From: Syntrophaceticus schinkii
Lineage (GTDB): Bacteria > Bacillota > DSM-12270 > Thermacetogeniales > Thermacetogeniaceae
NCBI RefSeq assembly: GCF_000946815.1
Contig: NZ_CDRZ01000282.1
Coordinates: forward strand, 1 to 51,387
DNA: 51,387 nt
Direction of reading: 5' to 3'
Numbering within the stretch: the first letter of the stretch is position 1; each line of letters begins with the position of its first letter. The translations under genes were made by a program, and so were the position numbers. Below, in pieces: positions 1 through 9,894 of this stretch. The notes under the pieces are model-generated. The model was given only the letters and a program-made list of their open reading frames with translations, was not told the DNA's origin and did not search any database.

Positions 1-747
1 ACTTTGTATCCCATATTGGCCAAGATCGCCGCGGCCAAAAACGATTTATCACTACATTTACCTGAACTCAGCTAAAAGTTTGGGCTGGAAACGATGCAAG
101 CCGGTAAGTCCAGATGATAGGGGATAGCTCCGCCAACAAAACTCTGAACGAATTCGACTTTCTGAACCGAATCAAGATTTTCTTTTTCAGCTTGCATGTC
201 AAGCCACTGGGCAATATAGCCAGTGAATTGGTAATTATTACTTTCAGTTACCCAAGGAACGTAATTTTTTTTGGATTGCATCCTGGAGATATTTTTTCTG
301 AACACTGGGCATCACCTTGTACATGGCTTGCCGTTCAGATTTGCCTGCATTCAGGTACTTCTGAAGATCATTAGTAATCTGGCGGTCATAATTCAGAAGG
401 CTTAAGGGTATTTCGACCTCCCATTGATAGGACTTGCCCCGGTAATCCCAGGTGTAGTTCTTGGATTCGACGGGCGTACCCTTGGAGAAAGCCAGAACTG
501 GCATTGTAATGGTGCGGGTTGAAGAAATAGCAATTAGGATGATGCCTATTACAACAGCCACCAGGATGTTTTTCCAGCTTAAAAGGGAGCGGCTATTGCT
601 TGTTTTCTTAAAATAGCTGCCGCGGATGACCGGTGTCGCTTCGTTAATCGTATCCAAAAGCCACTGGCCACACTTCAGACAATATTTTATTTCCGTGGGA
701 TTGACTGTTTTGCAAATCGGACAACGGTATCCGATGATCCGCGGCAT
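1..747 (-). pseudogene. Zinc-ribbon, membrane-anchored transglutaminase-like protein, disrupted, partial at window edge
   Basis: Reading leftwards from an ATG at 747 (GGGAG ribosome site upstream), the product starts with a zinc ribbon (CPIC...CLKCG, residues 9-26), then one membrane segment (about 57-77) and an extracellular region. Near 290-305 the frame shifts and continues as a segment with FVQSFVGGAIPYHLD. The next piece, FPAQTFS, is in another frame, and then GKCSDKSFLAAAILANMGYK (about 1-60) returns to the earlier frame. FPAQT...GKCSDKS matches the region around the catalytic Cys of transglutaminase-like proteins. At least two indels and an in-frame TAG at 72-74 separate the pieces, so it is called a pseudogene. 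The rest lies outside the window. Alternative: sequencing indels in an intact gene. Confidence 0.6.
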
Positions 748-938
748 TTACTTCACTCCCATCTTCCCCGCGGTCAAACTTTATAGCAACACTTAAACCA
801 TGAAAACTTTGTGCAACAACCAGATAATCCTGATATAAACTCCATTGGTAACAATAAATGCTATTAATGTTACTTACTATCAACAATTCGGCGCAAAACA
901 AGAAATTCCTTTTTGAAGTTGCTTAACAGCAGGCTATA

Positions 939-1064
939 ACACTGGCGGTGACCGTTGGCGATGACACGCACCTGGGGCGGTAACACTGGTGGTGACCGCG
1001 GGCAGTGACACACACCTGGGGCGGTTACGCTGGCAGTGACACGCACCTGGGAGATACAACCTGA
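939..1064. repeat. Imperfect tandem repeat, about 43 bp period, 2.5 copies
   Basis: Copies start near 939, 982 and 1026, each holding a form of ACACTGGYGGTGACC followed by ATGACACGCACCTGGGGCGG. The GTGAC/CACC pieces resemble degenerate halves of the family B palindrome that follows directly. No gene is visible between 748 and 1298. Confidence 0.6.
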
Positions 1065-1220
1065 ATACACCTGTATATACATATTTGCCCAAATGGTGAC
1101 AGTCACCAAAGGCGTAACTTGTATATACAAATTCAGCTAAATTGTGACAGTCACACCGGAGAAGTCACCGGGGTGAACCTGTAGTTGTTAGTTGGTAATA
1201 GCTAAATGGTGACAGTCACC
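1065..1220. repeat. Family B double-palindrome repeat, three units
   Basis: Palindromes GGTGACAGTCACC at 1095-1107 and 1208-1220 and a variant at 1143-1155, with TTGTATATACAA-type palindromes between them (about 1070 and 1118). The first two units are 48 bp apart. The cluster lies just upstream of the radical SAM gene. Confidence 0.85.
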
Positions 1221-1298
1221 GTTAATGCTGTCACTGGTAATGCTAGCAGTATGCTAAGATAAGAAGGTGAAAATAAACCGTGAAAGGGGTAGGCCTTT

Positions 1299-2111
1299 GT
1301 GCTGATTACCGAAAAAGAATGCCGCAGTGCTTTGAACCGCTGTGGTATTCCGGGAATCGATTACTGTCTTAACCCATATACAGGGTGCAGTCATGGATGC
1401 CTTTACTGTTACGCCAGTTTCATGAAGAAGTTTTGTCACATCCCGGAGGAATGGGGTTCGTTTGTGCAGGTTAAGGTGAATTTCGTCGACCGCCTAAAAG
1501 CAGCTTTAAGAAAAAGCAAACACGGCTGTGTTACCCTTTCCAGTGTTACTGATCCCTACCAGCCGCTGGAACGGAAGTACAGGCTAACACGCTCCTGTTT
1601 AGAACTGCTCGCTGACACCGATCTAGCTATCAATATTCTCACCAAATCTGACCTGGTGCTTCGAGACCTGGATATACTAAAAAAACTTCCACAAGTGAAA
1701 GTAGGGTTAACAATTACCACCTTAGACCCATATACCGCAAAAATACTTGAGCCTGGGGCACCTTTACCTGAAAATCGTTTGCATGCACTCGACCGCCTTA
1801 CCGCAGCAGGAGTTAAAACATGGGTTTTCATCTCCCCAGTAGTGCCAGGTCTTGCTGATACCGATGAAAACCTGGCGTCCATTCTGAAAAAAGCCGCAGC
1901 AGCCGGCGTCCAGGAAGTACACTATGACCCCCTAAATTTTTACCCGGCGGCTGTATCCAATCTGAGAGCGGTAATTCAACGGCACTGGCCGAAACTGCGT
2001 CTTCTTTTTGAGGCAGCTTGTCGGGACCCCTATTATTACAAGGAGCAACTGCGCAGCATGGCAGATGAGATCTGGCCTGTATATGGGTATGACTCGAATT
2101 TAACACCCTAG
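1299..2111 (+). CDS. SPL-family radical SAM protein (COG1533-like)
   Basis: A 270-residue protein with the radical SAM cysteine motif near the N-terminus: C30-x3-C34-x2-C37 within TGCSHGCLYCYA, which should bind a 4Fe-4S cluster and SAM. SVTDPYQPLE and the later TTLDPYTAKILEPGAPLPENRL are typical of the spore-photoproduct-lyase-like group often annotated as DNA repair photolyase-like. True SplB has other conserved features, so the substrate is unknown. The start is GTG at 1299 with AAAGGGG about 10 bases upstream. It stands alone, flanked on both sides by family B repeats. Family certain, reaction unknown. Confidence 0.85.
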   Translation: MLITEKECRSALNRCGIPGIDYCLNPYTGCSHGCLYCYASFMKKFCHIPEEWGSFVQVKVNFVDRLKAALRKSKHGCVTLSSVTDPYQPLERKYRLTRSCLELLADTDLAINILTKSDLVLRDLDILKKLPQVKVGLTITTLDPYTAKILEPGAPLPENRLHALDRLTAAGVKTWVFISPVVPGLADTDENLASILKKAAAAGVQEVHYDPLNFYPAAVSNLRAVIQRHWPKLRLLFEAACRDPYYYKEQLRSMADEIWPVYGYDSNLTP

Positions 2112-2123
2112 TATTGATGACGG

Positions 2124-3469
2124 CTAATTGGTGACAGTCACCAAGCTCTCCACCTTCTTTACTTCACTGATCATCTGCGAAAATTGTAACCAACCCAGGG
2201 GTTCGTAGTGTGCCAGGTTGTTTCTTGCCAGGCGCAGATAATCGACTGGTCTGCGCAGTTGTTTCAGCACTTTGCTTTTGCTTTCATTCAGCCGAAAAAA
2301 GTCAACAATAACGCTGTATTCTGCGACACCATTTTGACAGGAAGCATCGCCGGGGAGGTTTGGGTTTCTATTGGCTTCACAAAAGGAGACCCATTTCTGT
2401 TTGAAATTCCTGTTCAAGTAGTCGCATATCTCCTGTCTGACTCTATCGAGGAGTGGAAGGAGAACCCTGGCTTGTCCTCTCCAAATTCGGTGTTCAAGGG
2501 TTGCGGTATCCCCCTGCAAGGCAAGGGTGGCGGAATGGATGAACACACCATCATTATCATTCCAGTTAGCCATCCCTGCACACCACAGAGGGTCAAGATC
2601 TGGAAGGGGGTGTCGAGGGGGCGGTTCTGGGCGAATTCGTTATTGTTCCCACCTGTGTCAAGACCAGCACTGACTTGTTCCTCAGCCCACCCCTTCTCCT
2701 CACAAAAAGCAAGCAGTTGTTCGTTCATCTGATCCCGCGTTATCACATCCCCTGTTATATCCCGCGTTATCAGATCCCGCGCACTGGAAATATCAGTCAC
2801 ACGACAGCGATCCAGCAGCCAAAACAGCAATTCGGGATCTGTTCCGGCTAGCTCCACAAAAACAGATTCCACCCACAGGCTTTCCTCCAGAGTAAGCCCC
2901 AGTTCCCAGGCAATACTCCTTGCCACCAAAAGCAGTTCCACAGTGGAAATCCAACCCCAAAAATAATACCTCTTCAGGTACACATCATCTTTTACACTTC
3001 TGCTCAATTCCGCTTGATTGATAACCACCATCAGTGCCCTGGGACACTGTTTTGTCCTGGCTTGATATGTGCGGGCATATGCCGACCACTGCCGTAACAT
3101 CCTCGTCCAGTGCCTCACCATATCAGAAGATAGTTCAGAGAGGGTGATGATGGTCACATCTGCAATCCCACCCTCTTCAAAGATCTGCTCTATACTGACC
3201 TGTTCACCGGGAGAAAGCCTTACCCCACAACATTGGGCAATATAGTTTTCGGGTAATAACTCAGAGGCGTCATAGGCGAAAATTTTACACTCCACACCAA
3301 TTTTTCGACACTCCTCAGCGATGACTAAATAAAAAACATCTTGCTTGATCGGGACAGGTAAAGTACAAATTATACTTATACCGTCACAGAGATCGCTCAC
3401 AATTTCATTCAATCTTCTCCTGGGTTCCGGCAAATATAAAAATTCTTCGAGCTGTTCAGGGGTTATCAT
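2124..3469 (-). pseudogene. Third gene of the ATPase operon, C-terminal HEPN-like domain, frameshifted
   Basis: The main frame runs from ATG 3469 to a stop at 2414, but its last ~60 residues are out of frame. The natural continuation is the frame ending at 2124: LWCAGMANWNDNDG, then LEHRIWRGQARVLLPLLDRVR and finally LRLARNNLAHYEPL. Removing one AG from the AGAG at 2587-2590 joins the frames as ...ILTLWCAGMANW, so a 2-bp duplication is the simplest cause. RNNLAH fits the R-x4-H motif of HEPN RNases with the favoured Asn after Arg, in an all-helical context. The N-terminal half is alpha/beta and has no motif I recognise. The start overlaps the ATPase stop by 4 bases (ATGA). The last residues LVTVTN and the stop come from a family B repeat. 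It could instead be two proteins, with the 149-residue part starting at ATG 2573. The HEPN call is my inference from the motif. Confidence 0.6.
2130..2142. repeat. Family B palindrome, single copy at a gene 3' end
   Basis: GGTGACAGTCACC. Read on the minus strand it encodes part of the C-terminal LVTVTN and sits directly before the TAG stop of the HEPN-like reading frame. Confidence 0.85.
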
Positions 3470-6400
3470 CTTTTCCCGATCACCCCCGCAGCAATGGCTT
3501 CTACCTCCAGTCCCGCTTCACTTTCAACCAGCACATTTAGCCTGTGCAGTGTTTCTAAAGAAACCCCCACCTTTTCCCGAGAAAGATCAAGGAGTTTAGC
3601 ATTGCCATAGGTCTTGATACCGTCATCAATCTCATTGCGGGAAATGGAACCCAGCTCCTTGAACATGTTGACCATTTCCAGGCCACATTCCACTTCATCG
3701 ACTCCCAGGGCTGCCAGAAAGCCATCTGCAATCCCATCAGCGTTATCAGCCAGCCTTTCTTTGAGCAGATCAGCAGGCTTGCGTGGATCCTGGATGTTTG
3801 CAGGATCCTTCATCAGTTTCCATAACTCATTTAACAGGTACGGCCAACCGCCTGTTACCTCGTATATCTTTTCAACAACCAGCGGTGTAGCTAAAATATC
3901 ACGATCAGCCAAATACTTCTTGATCATCTCTTGGTCCCAACGCATCAAATAAACCACAGCATCAATTTGGCTCTCTACTTCCATCCAGTTCTCAGGAGAC
4001 TCCTCAAACCATCTTCGGATAGCAACGGCATCGAAAATAAGAACCCAGCGCACGATGCTGCTGCGCCTGCTGTATTTGGATAAAAACCGTGAGGTGTCAC
4101 AAATAGTGTCCACAAGTGAAGCATCCAGAATCGGAATATCGCTGGCAAAAGTATAGAAAAGATCACTGCCAGCCTGTTTTCGAGATATCGAATTGCTAAA
4201 CAGGCGGAACAGCTGGTCCAGGGTAACTATGTCAGGGGGCAGCGGCTGACATCTCTCGCTGAAATTAGAGCCCATCAAAAACTTCAGTGTGTGAGGCACA
4301 GCAGTAATACCGGTGGCAGCGCTACCGAAAACTATCCCTACACCGGAGCAGGTCTTAGTTAATTCATTTGATTGTTGTACAGTTAGCGGGCTTCTCTCCT
4401 CGCTATTTAGTTTTAAGCGGTAACAGCGCGCATCTTCCACTGTATCTGGTGCAGGCTGTTCAGCCATATTGATCAGGCGCTCAGAGATCTCCTGCTCAGA
4501 GCCCAGTGCCCTGACCACATTACCATTTTTCAGGCGGTACTTGCCATTGATCCGCTTGACAAGCACCCCCAAACCAATCAGTTCATCCAGTAAGGCCTTT
4601 GCCTCATCCAGCGATACGGCAGCAAATCCACGAGACCACCAATAGGTAGCACAATCAAGGGCCTCTGAAACCGTAAACTCCCTCCTGTATCCATCCTTAT
4701 CATGCAACTGTTTGGCGATCATAGAATAAACCATCACCTGATACCTTATATCCAGATCCAGTGTCCAATTAAACCGCTCCCGCATAAAACTGCGGACATC
4801 TTCCCTGCGGTAAATGCCTTCAACATCGGTAATAGTTACCTGATAAGGGGGTTCCTGCTGCCGCTTCCGCACCAGTTTAACAAGCTCACCACAAAAATAC
4901 TGTATGAGAGCCGGGTGATAATTTGTATAACAAAGGATCCTCAGCACTGCATCCCTGGATTCATCCCCATCAAAGGAGAAACCTATAGCCTCCATGGGCT
5001 CCGTAATGAGCGAACGAGCCTCAGCGGGTTCCAGTGGGCCAATAACCAGGGGGCGCGACATCATCTGGGCAAAGGGGTGATTCTGTCCGGAACAATAGCG
5101 CTGAACACTATGCAAACCGCAGAAAACCACCTTAAAACGCCGCTCTGTCTGATCCATGATCCGCCGCAACTCATGAACCTCTTCGAAGTTATGTTTGGCA
5201 TCAGCAGCAAGAAAATTGTCAGACTCATCAAGCAGCACAATCACCTGCATCGTTTTGTTTTTATTCAATTTTTCAATGATTTTCTGGGAAATGTGCTCGC
5301 GGTCGTGCCTGACACCTTTATACAAAATACCTCTTCTGATCAACATTTCTCTAAGCCGGTTCCAAAGATCCTCCGGGTGATAATGACCCTGGGGATCCCC
5401 CAGCGGCTTAATATCATCATAAATTACAGAGACCTCCCGCTCAGGATTATCATATTCTCGCTGGACCATATGCAGGATTACAGTCTTGCCGAACTGCCGG
5501 CCACCGTAAACGATGCAGCTTCCCCCAGGTTCGGCTAATTCCTTCACCATCAGGTTCCTCCCTTTAAAAATTTCGGGAGGGATCACCCCGAAAGAGCGAT
5601 AGGGAATCAAATACCCCCAGGCAGCTCCACAGGAAATAAGCGCAGGCAGTCTGCTCTCCCTCTGCGATGCCAGATAGTAGAGAAGCAGTTCATCTACCAG
5701 CAGGGCGGTAAGCCCTTCCCTCCTGCAGTAGTTGCTCCATTCCCGCCGCTGAACAACATTCATCCTGCCAGTAAAAATGACGATGGGGCAATTTGAAAAA
5801 ACACCATATGTATGTAATATATTACCTATTGTCTCCGCATGCGGCCGAGAATACACTAAAACAATATCGTAAACCCCGTTGCGCTGTGAACCAAAGTCAG
5901 CCAGCGGGGAGAGCTTCCCTGCATACATTGTGGCTTTATAATAGAAAGATTTACTGCCGCCATCTTTGTATTCAACCTGTGGCCTTTGAAAACCGGCATA
6001 CTCCATCAATTTCCTCAACTGCTCCCCCAGCAGACCGGCATTTTTCCTCACTTTCTTGTACCTTTTAATATTTAACCAGGCATCCAAGCCGCTTTTGATC
6101 TCTTTATAGCGCGCACCGGGTACCCTCTTCATATCAAGACCAGCCTCGGATTTTCCCTTAGACAACGATTCTACCAAACCCCGTGGGCTTCGATGCTCTT
6201 CCGCTTCCAGATAGTTATTCAGGCCATTGATCACACCCGCAAATTCCTCCACATATTTTACCTTATCAGATTCTTCCTCAACTTCAATTTCCATCCCTGT
6301 ATCAATGGCGCGTTCGGCATAGTGTACAAACTCATCAGCTAAAGCAAGATCCCCATTTCGGAGAGCCCCCTCACTTCGCTCAAGATGCCTTTTGGCAATA

Positions 6401-7203
6401 ACCAGATTATTTTGCTCACCCGATATTGCAGCTCTATTATCTAGATCGGAACATAACTGTTTAATATTATCTCGAAGGGACTCATGACGTTCTCCCCGCA
6501 GGTTGGAGATGTTTTCGGCGATCTCATCTAACTCCTGAAACAACAGATAAAACTGCCTGGTTTTCTGTTCTTCAATGGAAAGTAGCTGCCCCTCCAGCTC
6601 TGATCGAAGCTCTTCTGTTAAAACATGGTCGATGGTCGCTTGTACAATCAGATTACGCGTATGGTCTATTTTATCCTTGAGCATTAAACAAGCGCTTGAT
6701 TCCAGCTCTTCAAACTCTTGATATAATTCGGCAGCTTGATGATCGCCGGAATCCTGCAGTTCTTGGATCACAAGCTCAGCAAGCCGGAAATCATTGCGCT
6801 CAAGGTGATCATTTAAAGCATCCTTCAGTGAACGCTTGTCCAAAACAGCTTGAAGAAGGGAATCCTTGGTCATCAAGGATCCGTCAATATCAAAATAGCC
6901 CTCTTCATCAAGGGGCACACCGCGCAACAATAGCAGCGGCCTGGAAAGTGCCTGTTTCCAGTCTCTCTCCTGCTCTATTCCCTGTTCGCTTAATGGATCA
7001 GCCAACTCCTCCAGCAGCATGTTAAAGACACCAAGGGCATAGGAGCGAATCGCCTTTCCCTTAATCCCCACCTCATGATCAGGATAACCTGTTAGCTCAT
7101 GCTCGAATGCATCCCAGCAGTTTTTAAATGTCCGCTGAAAATCCCGAGTCTTCTTATACCACCAGTCGTTTTTTTTGTTCCTGGATGTCACCAATCTGAA
7201 CAC
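3466..7203 (-). CDS. Large coiled-coil P-loop ATPase (AAA/STAND-like)
   Basis: 1245 residues. Residues 1-330 are helical, charged and coiled-coil rich. About 395-520 is an alpha/beta segment (GVYDIVLVYSRPHAETIGN, then CPIVIFTGR). An ATPase module follows with Walker A GGRQFGKT at 567-574, Walker B VIVLLDESD at 654-662 and a sensor-like strand FKVVFCGLHS at 690-699, then a helical/winged-helix part (ILCYTNYHPALIQYFCGEL) typical of archaeal-type AAA and STAND ATPases. The C-terminal ~330 residues include a second, degenerate-looking ATPase region (FGSAATGITA; WVLIFDAVAIRRW). It overlaps the upstream gene by 50 bases and the downstream gene by 4, so the three are surely co-transcribed. I infer a sensor/switch ATPase of a conflict system. 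No exact family is claimed. Confidence 0.75.
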   Translation of the reverse strand: MFRLVTSRNKKNDWWYKKTRDFQRTFKNCWDAFEHELTGYPDHEVGIKGKAIRSYALGVFNMLLEELADPLSEQGIEQERDWKQALSRPLLLLRGVPLDEEGYFDIDGSLMTKDSLLQAVLDKRSLKDALNDHLERNDFRLAELVIQELQDSGDHQAAELYQEFEELESSACLMLKDKIDHTRNLIVQATIDHVLTEELRSELEGQLLSIEEQKTRQFYLLFQELDEIAENISNLRGERHESLRDNIKQLCSDLDNRAAISGEQNNLVIAKRHLERSEGALRNGDLALADEFVHYAERAIDTGMEIEVEEESDKVKYVEEFAGVINGLNNYLEAEEHRSPRGLVESLSKGKSEAGLDMKRVPGARYKEIKSGLDAWLNIKRYKKVRKNAGLLGEQLRKLMEYAGFQRPQVEYKDGGSKSFYYKATMYAGKLSPLADFGSQRNGVYDIVLVYSRPHAETIGNILHTYGVFSNCPIVIFTGRMNVVQRREWSNYCRREGLTALLVDELLLYYLASQRESRLPALISCGAAWGYLIPYRSFGVIPPEIFKGRNLMVKELAEPGGSCIVYGGRQFGKTVILHMVQREYDNPEREVSVIYDDIKPLGDPQGHYHPEDLWNRLREMLIRRGILYKGVRHDREHISQKIIEKLNKNKTMQVIVLLDESDNFLAADAKHNFEEVHELRRIMDQTERRFKVVFCGLHSVQRYCSGQNHPFAQMMSRPLVIGPLEPAEARSLITEPMEAIGFSFDGDESRDAVLRILCYTNYHPALIQYFCGELVKLVRKRQQEPPYQVTITDVEGIYRREDVRSFMRERFNWTLDLDIRYQVMVYSMIAKQLHDKDGYRREFTVSEALDCATYWWSRGFAAVSLDEAKALLDELIGLGVLVKRINGKYRLKNGNVVRALGSEQEISERLINMAEQPAPDTVEDARCYRLKLNSEERSPLTVQQSNELTKTCSGVGIVFGSAATGITAVPHTLKFLMGSNFSERCQPLPPDIVTLDQLFRLFSNSISRKQAGSDLFYTFASDIPILDASLVDTICDTSRFLSKYSRRSSIVRWVLIFDAVAIRRWFEESPENWMEVESQIDAVVYLMRWDQEMIKKYLADRDILATPLVVEKIYEVTGGWPYLLNELWKLMKDPANIQDPRKPADLLKERLADNADGIADGFLAALGVDEVECGLEMVNMFKELGSISRNEIDDGIKTYGNAKLLDLSREKVGVSLETLHRLNVLVESEAGLEVEAIAAGVIGKR

Positions 7204-9607
7204 TATCCAACCATTTAATAAATAACTTGCGGAGTTGATACAGCGGTCTCATGATTTGCTGCACCGACTGACCATCAATAACCGGCACCCTGGCCTTTCT
7301 CTTATATAGTTCCTGAGTAGTCTGAAGTCTAAGTTCACTCATGCTTTTACTGCTGTCTAGATACCGGTTAAGGGTAGAGGTCACTGTATCATGTTTTGCA
7401 AAATCATTCTTTATAACTACATCCAATGCATCACTAATTAAACTATCGGGGCCTGCCAGTGTGCGCAGCGTCTCTGTTGCCGGTCCAAAGATTATTCTTT
7501 TGGCCGCGACCTCGTCTCTCCAGGCTGCCACCTCTTTTGAGACAGACTTCGCTCGTTCTCGCCAATCGATGCTATGAACTGCCTGCCAGTGCAGCTTGCG
7601 ATCCAGCGATTTGCCATGCAGGTAAAAATCCAAAACAGTCTGCATCAGTTCTGAAAAGGGATCAGCGGGATTATTCACCAGGGATAGCGCTTTTTCGACC
7701 CAGGAGCCAGCAAAGGTTTCAGGTGCAAAAAGAGTGGGGCGCAGGACAGCAGCCGCAAGAAGCAGTGCCAGATCCCGCTCAGATATATCCATCTGTTCGG
7801 AGAGAACATCAAGGTGATCTGAGTGTTTCATGCAGATATGATAGAGATGATCTTTTTCTTCTATCTCGCTCCAGGATGCCTCTTTACCAAGAAAAGCAGA
7901 CAGCAAAAGCCAGGAAGGAACCGGTGGCTGCAAACCACCTTCCATCTCCCGCGTCAGCCAATAAGCAGTAGCAAGATCACCATCTTGAATGGCTTCCCAG
8001 AGGCACCTTTCAGCATCAGAAAGAACTGCTTTAGTTTCCTTCGCCTCAATTGTTATGGTAGGTTCAACCACTGCCACTGTGGCAGCCGTTTCAGCGTCAG
8101 CAGCCACTCGGGCAACTTCTGCAGCATAGGTTTTTTCAGACACAGCGCGGGCTAAAGTGGTAGGTGATGGATCATCGGGTGTCAGCTCTGCTAGATGCAG
8201 TTCTTCCGGTATCGGCTCATCAAGTTGCGGTTCATCTATTGTCAGTTCCTCTGTTTTCGGCTCCTCAGGCGGCGGTTCTGCCAGCTTCGATTTCTCTGTT
8301 TTCGGCTCCTCAGGCGGTGGTTCTGCCAGCTTCGGTTCCTCTGTTTTCGGCTCCTCGGACGGCGGTTCAGCCAGCTGCTCCGGGACACGTTCTTCTTCCT
8401 CAGCGCAAGATATCTCCGTTTGTATATCATCCGGCATCCTTACGTCCTCTATAATGTGGAGATCCCCCGGTTTGCACCATTCAACTGAAGCACTATCAAC
8501 ATCTTCGTCAGATAAAGCCGCCTTTTGAATATCCCCTGGTTTATCCTCATCTTCCGCAACAAAAACCCCTTCCGTCTGACACTCTAGCGATTTTGAGCCT
8601 TCATCGGATTCGATGTCTACAGTACACTCGTCTTCTATGCCCTCCAGTTGTTTTTGCTCCGGTTGCTCCGGCTGCTCCGGCTGCTCCGGCTGCTCCGGCT
8701 GCTCCGGCTGCTCCGACTGTTCCGGCTGTTCCAAAATGTTGTCCAGTAACTTGTATTTCTGTTTAAGTTGTTCGTCAAGACATGTGAGCTGCTTGGCCGT
8801 TTTGATATTGCTGCCCTCTTTCGCCAACAGCAAACCGGCTTCCTGACAAATTGCATAAACATCATTCAAGAGCCCCTTCACTTCGGCATAATCAGAGGGA
8901 ACGACATTTTTATAAAGCTCGACTTCCAAAGGAAACCCCGGTATTACTAGAAAATACTCCAGCACTGTATTATGTTCCTTAAGCTGCTTCAAATAGTTGC
9001 TTATCTCCGACAGGTATTCTTGTCTTTGAGACCGATGCTTTTTGAAATCCTGCCATGATTTTAATAGACTGTTAACTGCCGCATCTATTTTCTCAACATC
9101 CTCAATTATTTGACCCCCGTGAAACACATCAGCAATCTCTTCTAATTTATTAAGAATGTCACCCTCGCTCCCGTTTCCATCCTGTATTGCCTCATCTCCT
9201 GCTTCAAAATCATCATCTCCGTCATCCTCAACCGGTTCTACCTCATCTCCGCGCTCGTTAACCAGCTGATAACCTATTTCCTTCTTAAATCTGTCAGAAT
9301 TGATGATCAAAACAAAAACCATCGATTTGACACCAAACCTTGTTACCAAATCATTGAGTTCATTACGACATTCATCCCGGGATTTACTATTAATCTCTTC
9401 CCTGGCTTCCTTGTGCTGTTCATCAAAATAAGCAGATATTGCTACCTGTAAACTATTAGGCCCCTTTTTCCAGGCACTCTTGAGCATATCATAAGCATTT
9501 TTCTTCTTGTTGACCTTTATTTCTACAGCCTTCAATGCTGCTATAACTTCTTTAATTGTTAACGTATCAACATACCAGTCAATAAATTGATTATCTGTCA
9601 TGATCAA
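7154..9607 (-). CDS. First gene of the ATPase operon: large helical protein with Pro/Glu repeats
   Basis: 817 residues from ATG 9607, with a strong AAAGGGGGGG ribosome site upstream. Layout: helical N-terminus (1-110); acidic patch (about 125-150, EPVEDDGDDDFEAGDEA); helical segment to ~300; EQP microrepeats; long acidic Pro/Glu region with three 15-residue units like EEPKTEEPKLAEPPP; then a ~300-residue helical C-terminal domain (AERCLWEAIQDGDLATAYWL, then AAAVLRPTLFAPETFAGSW). No catalytic motif is visible. The build suggests a scaffold, tether or sensor for the ATPase encoded next, whose start lies inside this gene. I do not recognise the family. Confidence 0.75.
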   Translation of the reverse strand: MIMTDNQFIDWYVDTLTIKEVIAALKAVEIKVNKKKNAYDMLKSAWKKGPNSLQVAISAYFDEQHKEAREEINSKSRDECRNELNDLVTRFGVKSMVFVLIINSDRFKKEIGYQLVNERGDEVEPVEDDGDDDFEAGDEAIQDGNGSEGDILNKLEEIADVFHGGQIIEDVEKIDAAVNSLLKSWQDFKKHRSQRQEYLSEISNYLKQLKEHNTVLEYFLVIPGFPLEVELYKNVVPSDYAEVKGLLNDVYAICQEAGLLLAKEGSNIKTAKQLTCLDEQLKQKYKLLDNILEQPEQSEQPEQPEQPEQPEQPEQPEQKQLEGIEDECTVDIESDEGSKSLECQTEGVFVAEDEDKPGDIQKAALSDEDVDSASVEWCKPGDLHIIEDVRMPDDIQTEISCAEEEERVPEQLAEPPSEEPKTEEPKLAEPPPEEPKTEKSKLAEPPPEEPKTEELTIDEPQLDEPIPEELHLAELTPDDPSPTTLARAVSEKTYAAEVARVAADAETAATVAVVEPTITIEAKETKAVLSDAERCLWEAIQDGDLATAYWLTREMEGGLQPPVPSWLLLSAFLGKEASWSEIEEKDHLYHICMKHSDHLDVLSEQMDISERDLALLLAAAVLRPTLFAPETFAGSWVEKALSLVNNPADPFSELMQTVLDFYLHGKSLDRKLHWQAVHSIDWRERAKSVSKEVAAWRDEVAAKRIIFGPATETLRTLAGPDSLISDALDVVIKNDFAKHDTVTSTLNRYLDSSKSMSELRLQTTQELYKRKARVPVIDGQSVQQIMRPLYQLRKLFIKWLDSVQIGDIQEQKKRLVV
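8232..8372 (-). repeat. 45-bp in-frame tandem repeat (EEPKTEEPKLAEPPP type)
   Basis: Three near-identical 45-bp units inside the first gene of the ATPase operon, encoding 15-residue Pro/Glu/Lys units. Slippage here would change linker length without breaking the frame. Confidence 0.75.
8655..8735 (-). repeat. 9-bp in-frame microrepeat (EQP units)
   Basis: About nine tandem copies of CTCCGGCTG or close variants, encoding (EQP)n on the minus strand. A likely length-variable site within the same gene. Confidence 0.8.
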
Positions 9608-9805
9608 AAGCTCGCCCCCCCCTTTGGTATAGGTTTCAATTAACCCCTAATAAAGTATTTGTGACCAGTTTATTCATGGGATATTTCGACAATAATGTAA
9701 CAATTCCTGCCTGCTTACAGTGCCAATTACCTGAAGTAAACCGGGAGTTGATTATGCTTCTTCGGGGTCCGTTATTATTTCTCTGTGTAATGCCACAAAA
9801 CCCAC

Positions 9806-9894
9806 AACTTGTCTATACATATTCACCAAAATGGTGACAGTCACCAAAAGGCGTAACTTGTATAGACAACCCTGGCTATTTGGTGACAGTCACC
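9806..9894. repeat. Family B repeat, two units at 49-bp spacing
   Basis: GGTGACAGTCACC at 9833-9845 and 9882-9894, with ACTTGTCTATACA near 9808 and ACTTGTATAGACAA between them. It lies between the divergent ATPase operon and the CAP gene. The rest of 9608-9985 shows no gene. Confidence 0.85.

Noticed and set aside
72-74. In-frame TAG in the transglutaminase-like relic as a possible pyrrolysine codon
   Set aside because: The neighbouring frame changes show general decay; Pyl is not expected in this family.
4702-5538. 278-codon open frame on the plus strand
   Set aside because: Antisense to the ATPase gene, no ribosome site, no recognisable domain; a codon-bias shadow.
8157-8528. Ser/Gly-rich plus-strand open frames across the Pro/Glu region
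   Set aside because: Mirror translation of the in-frame microrepeats on the other strand.
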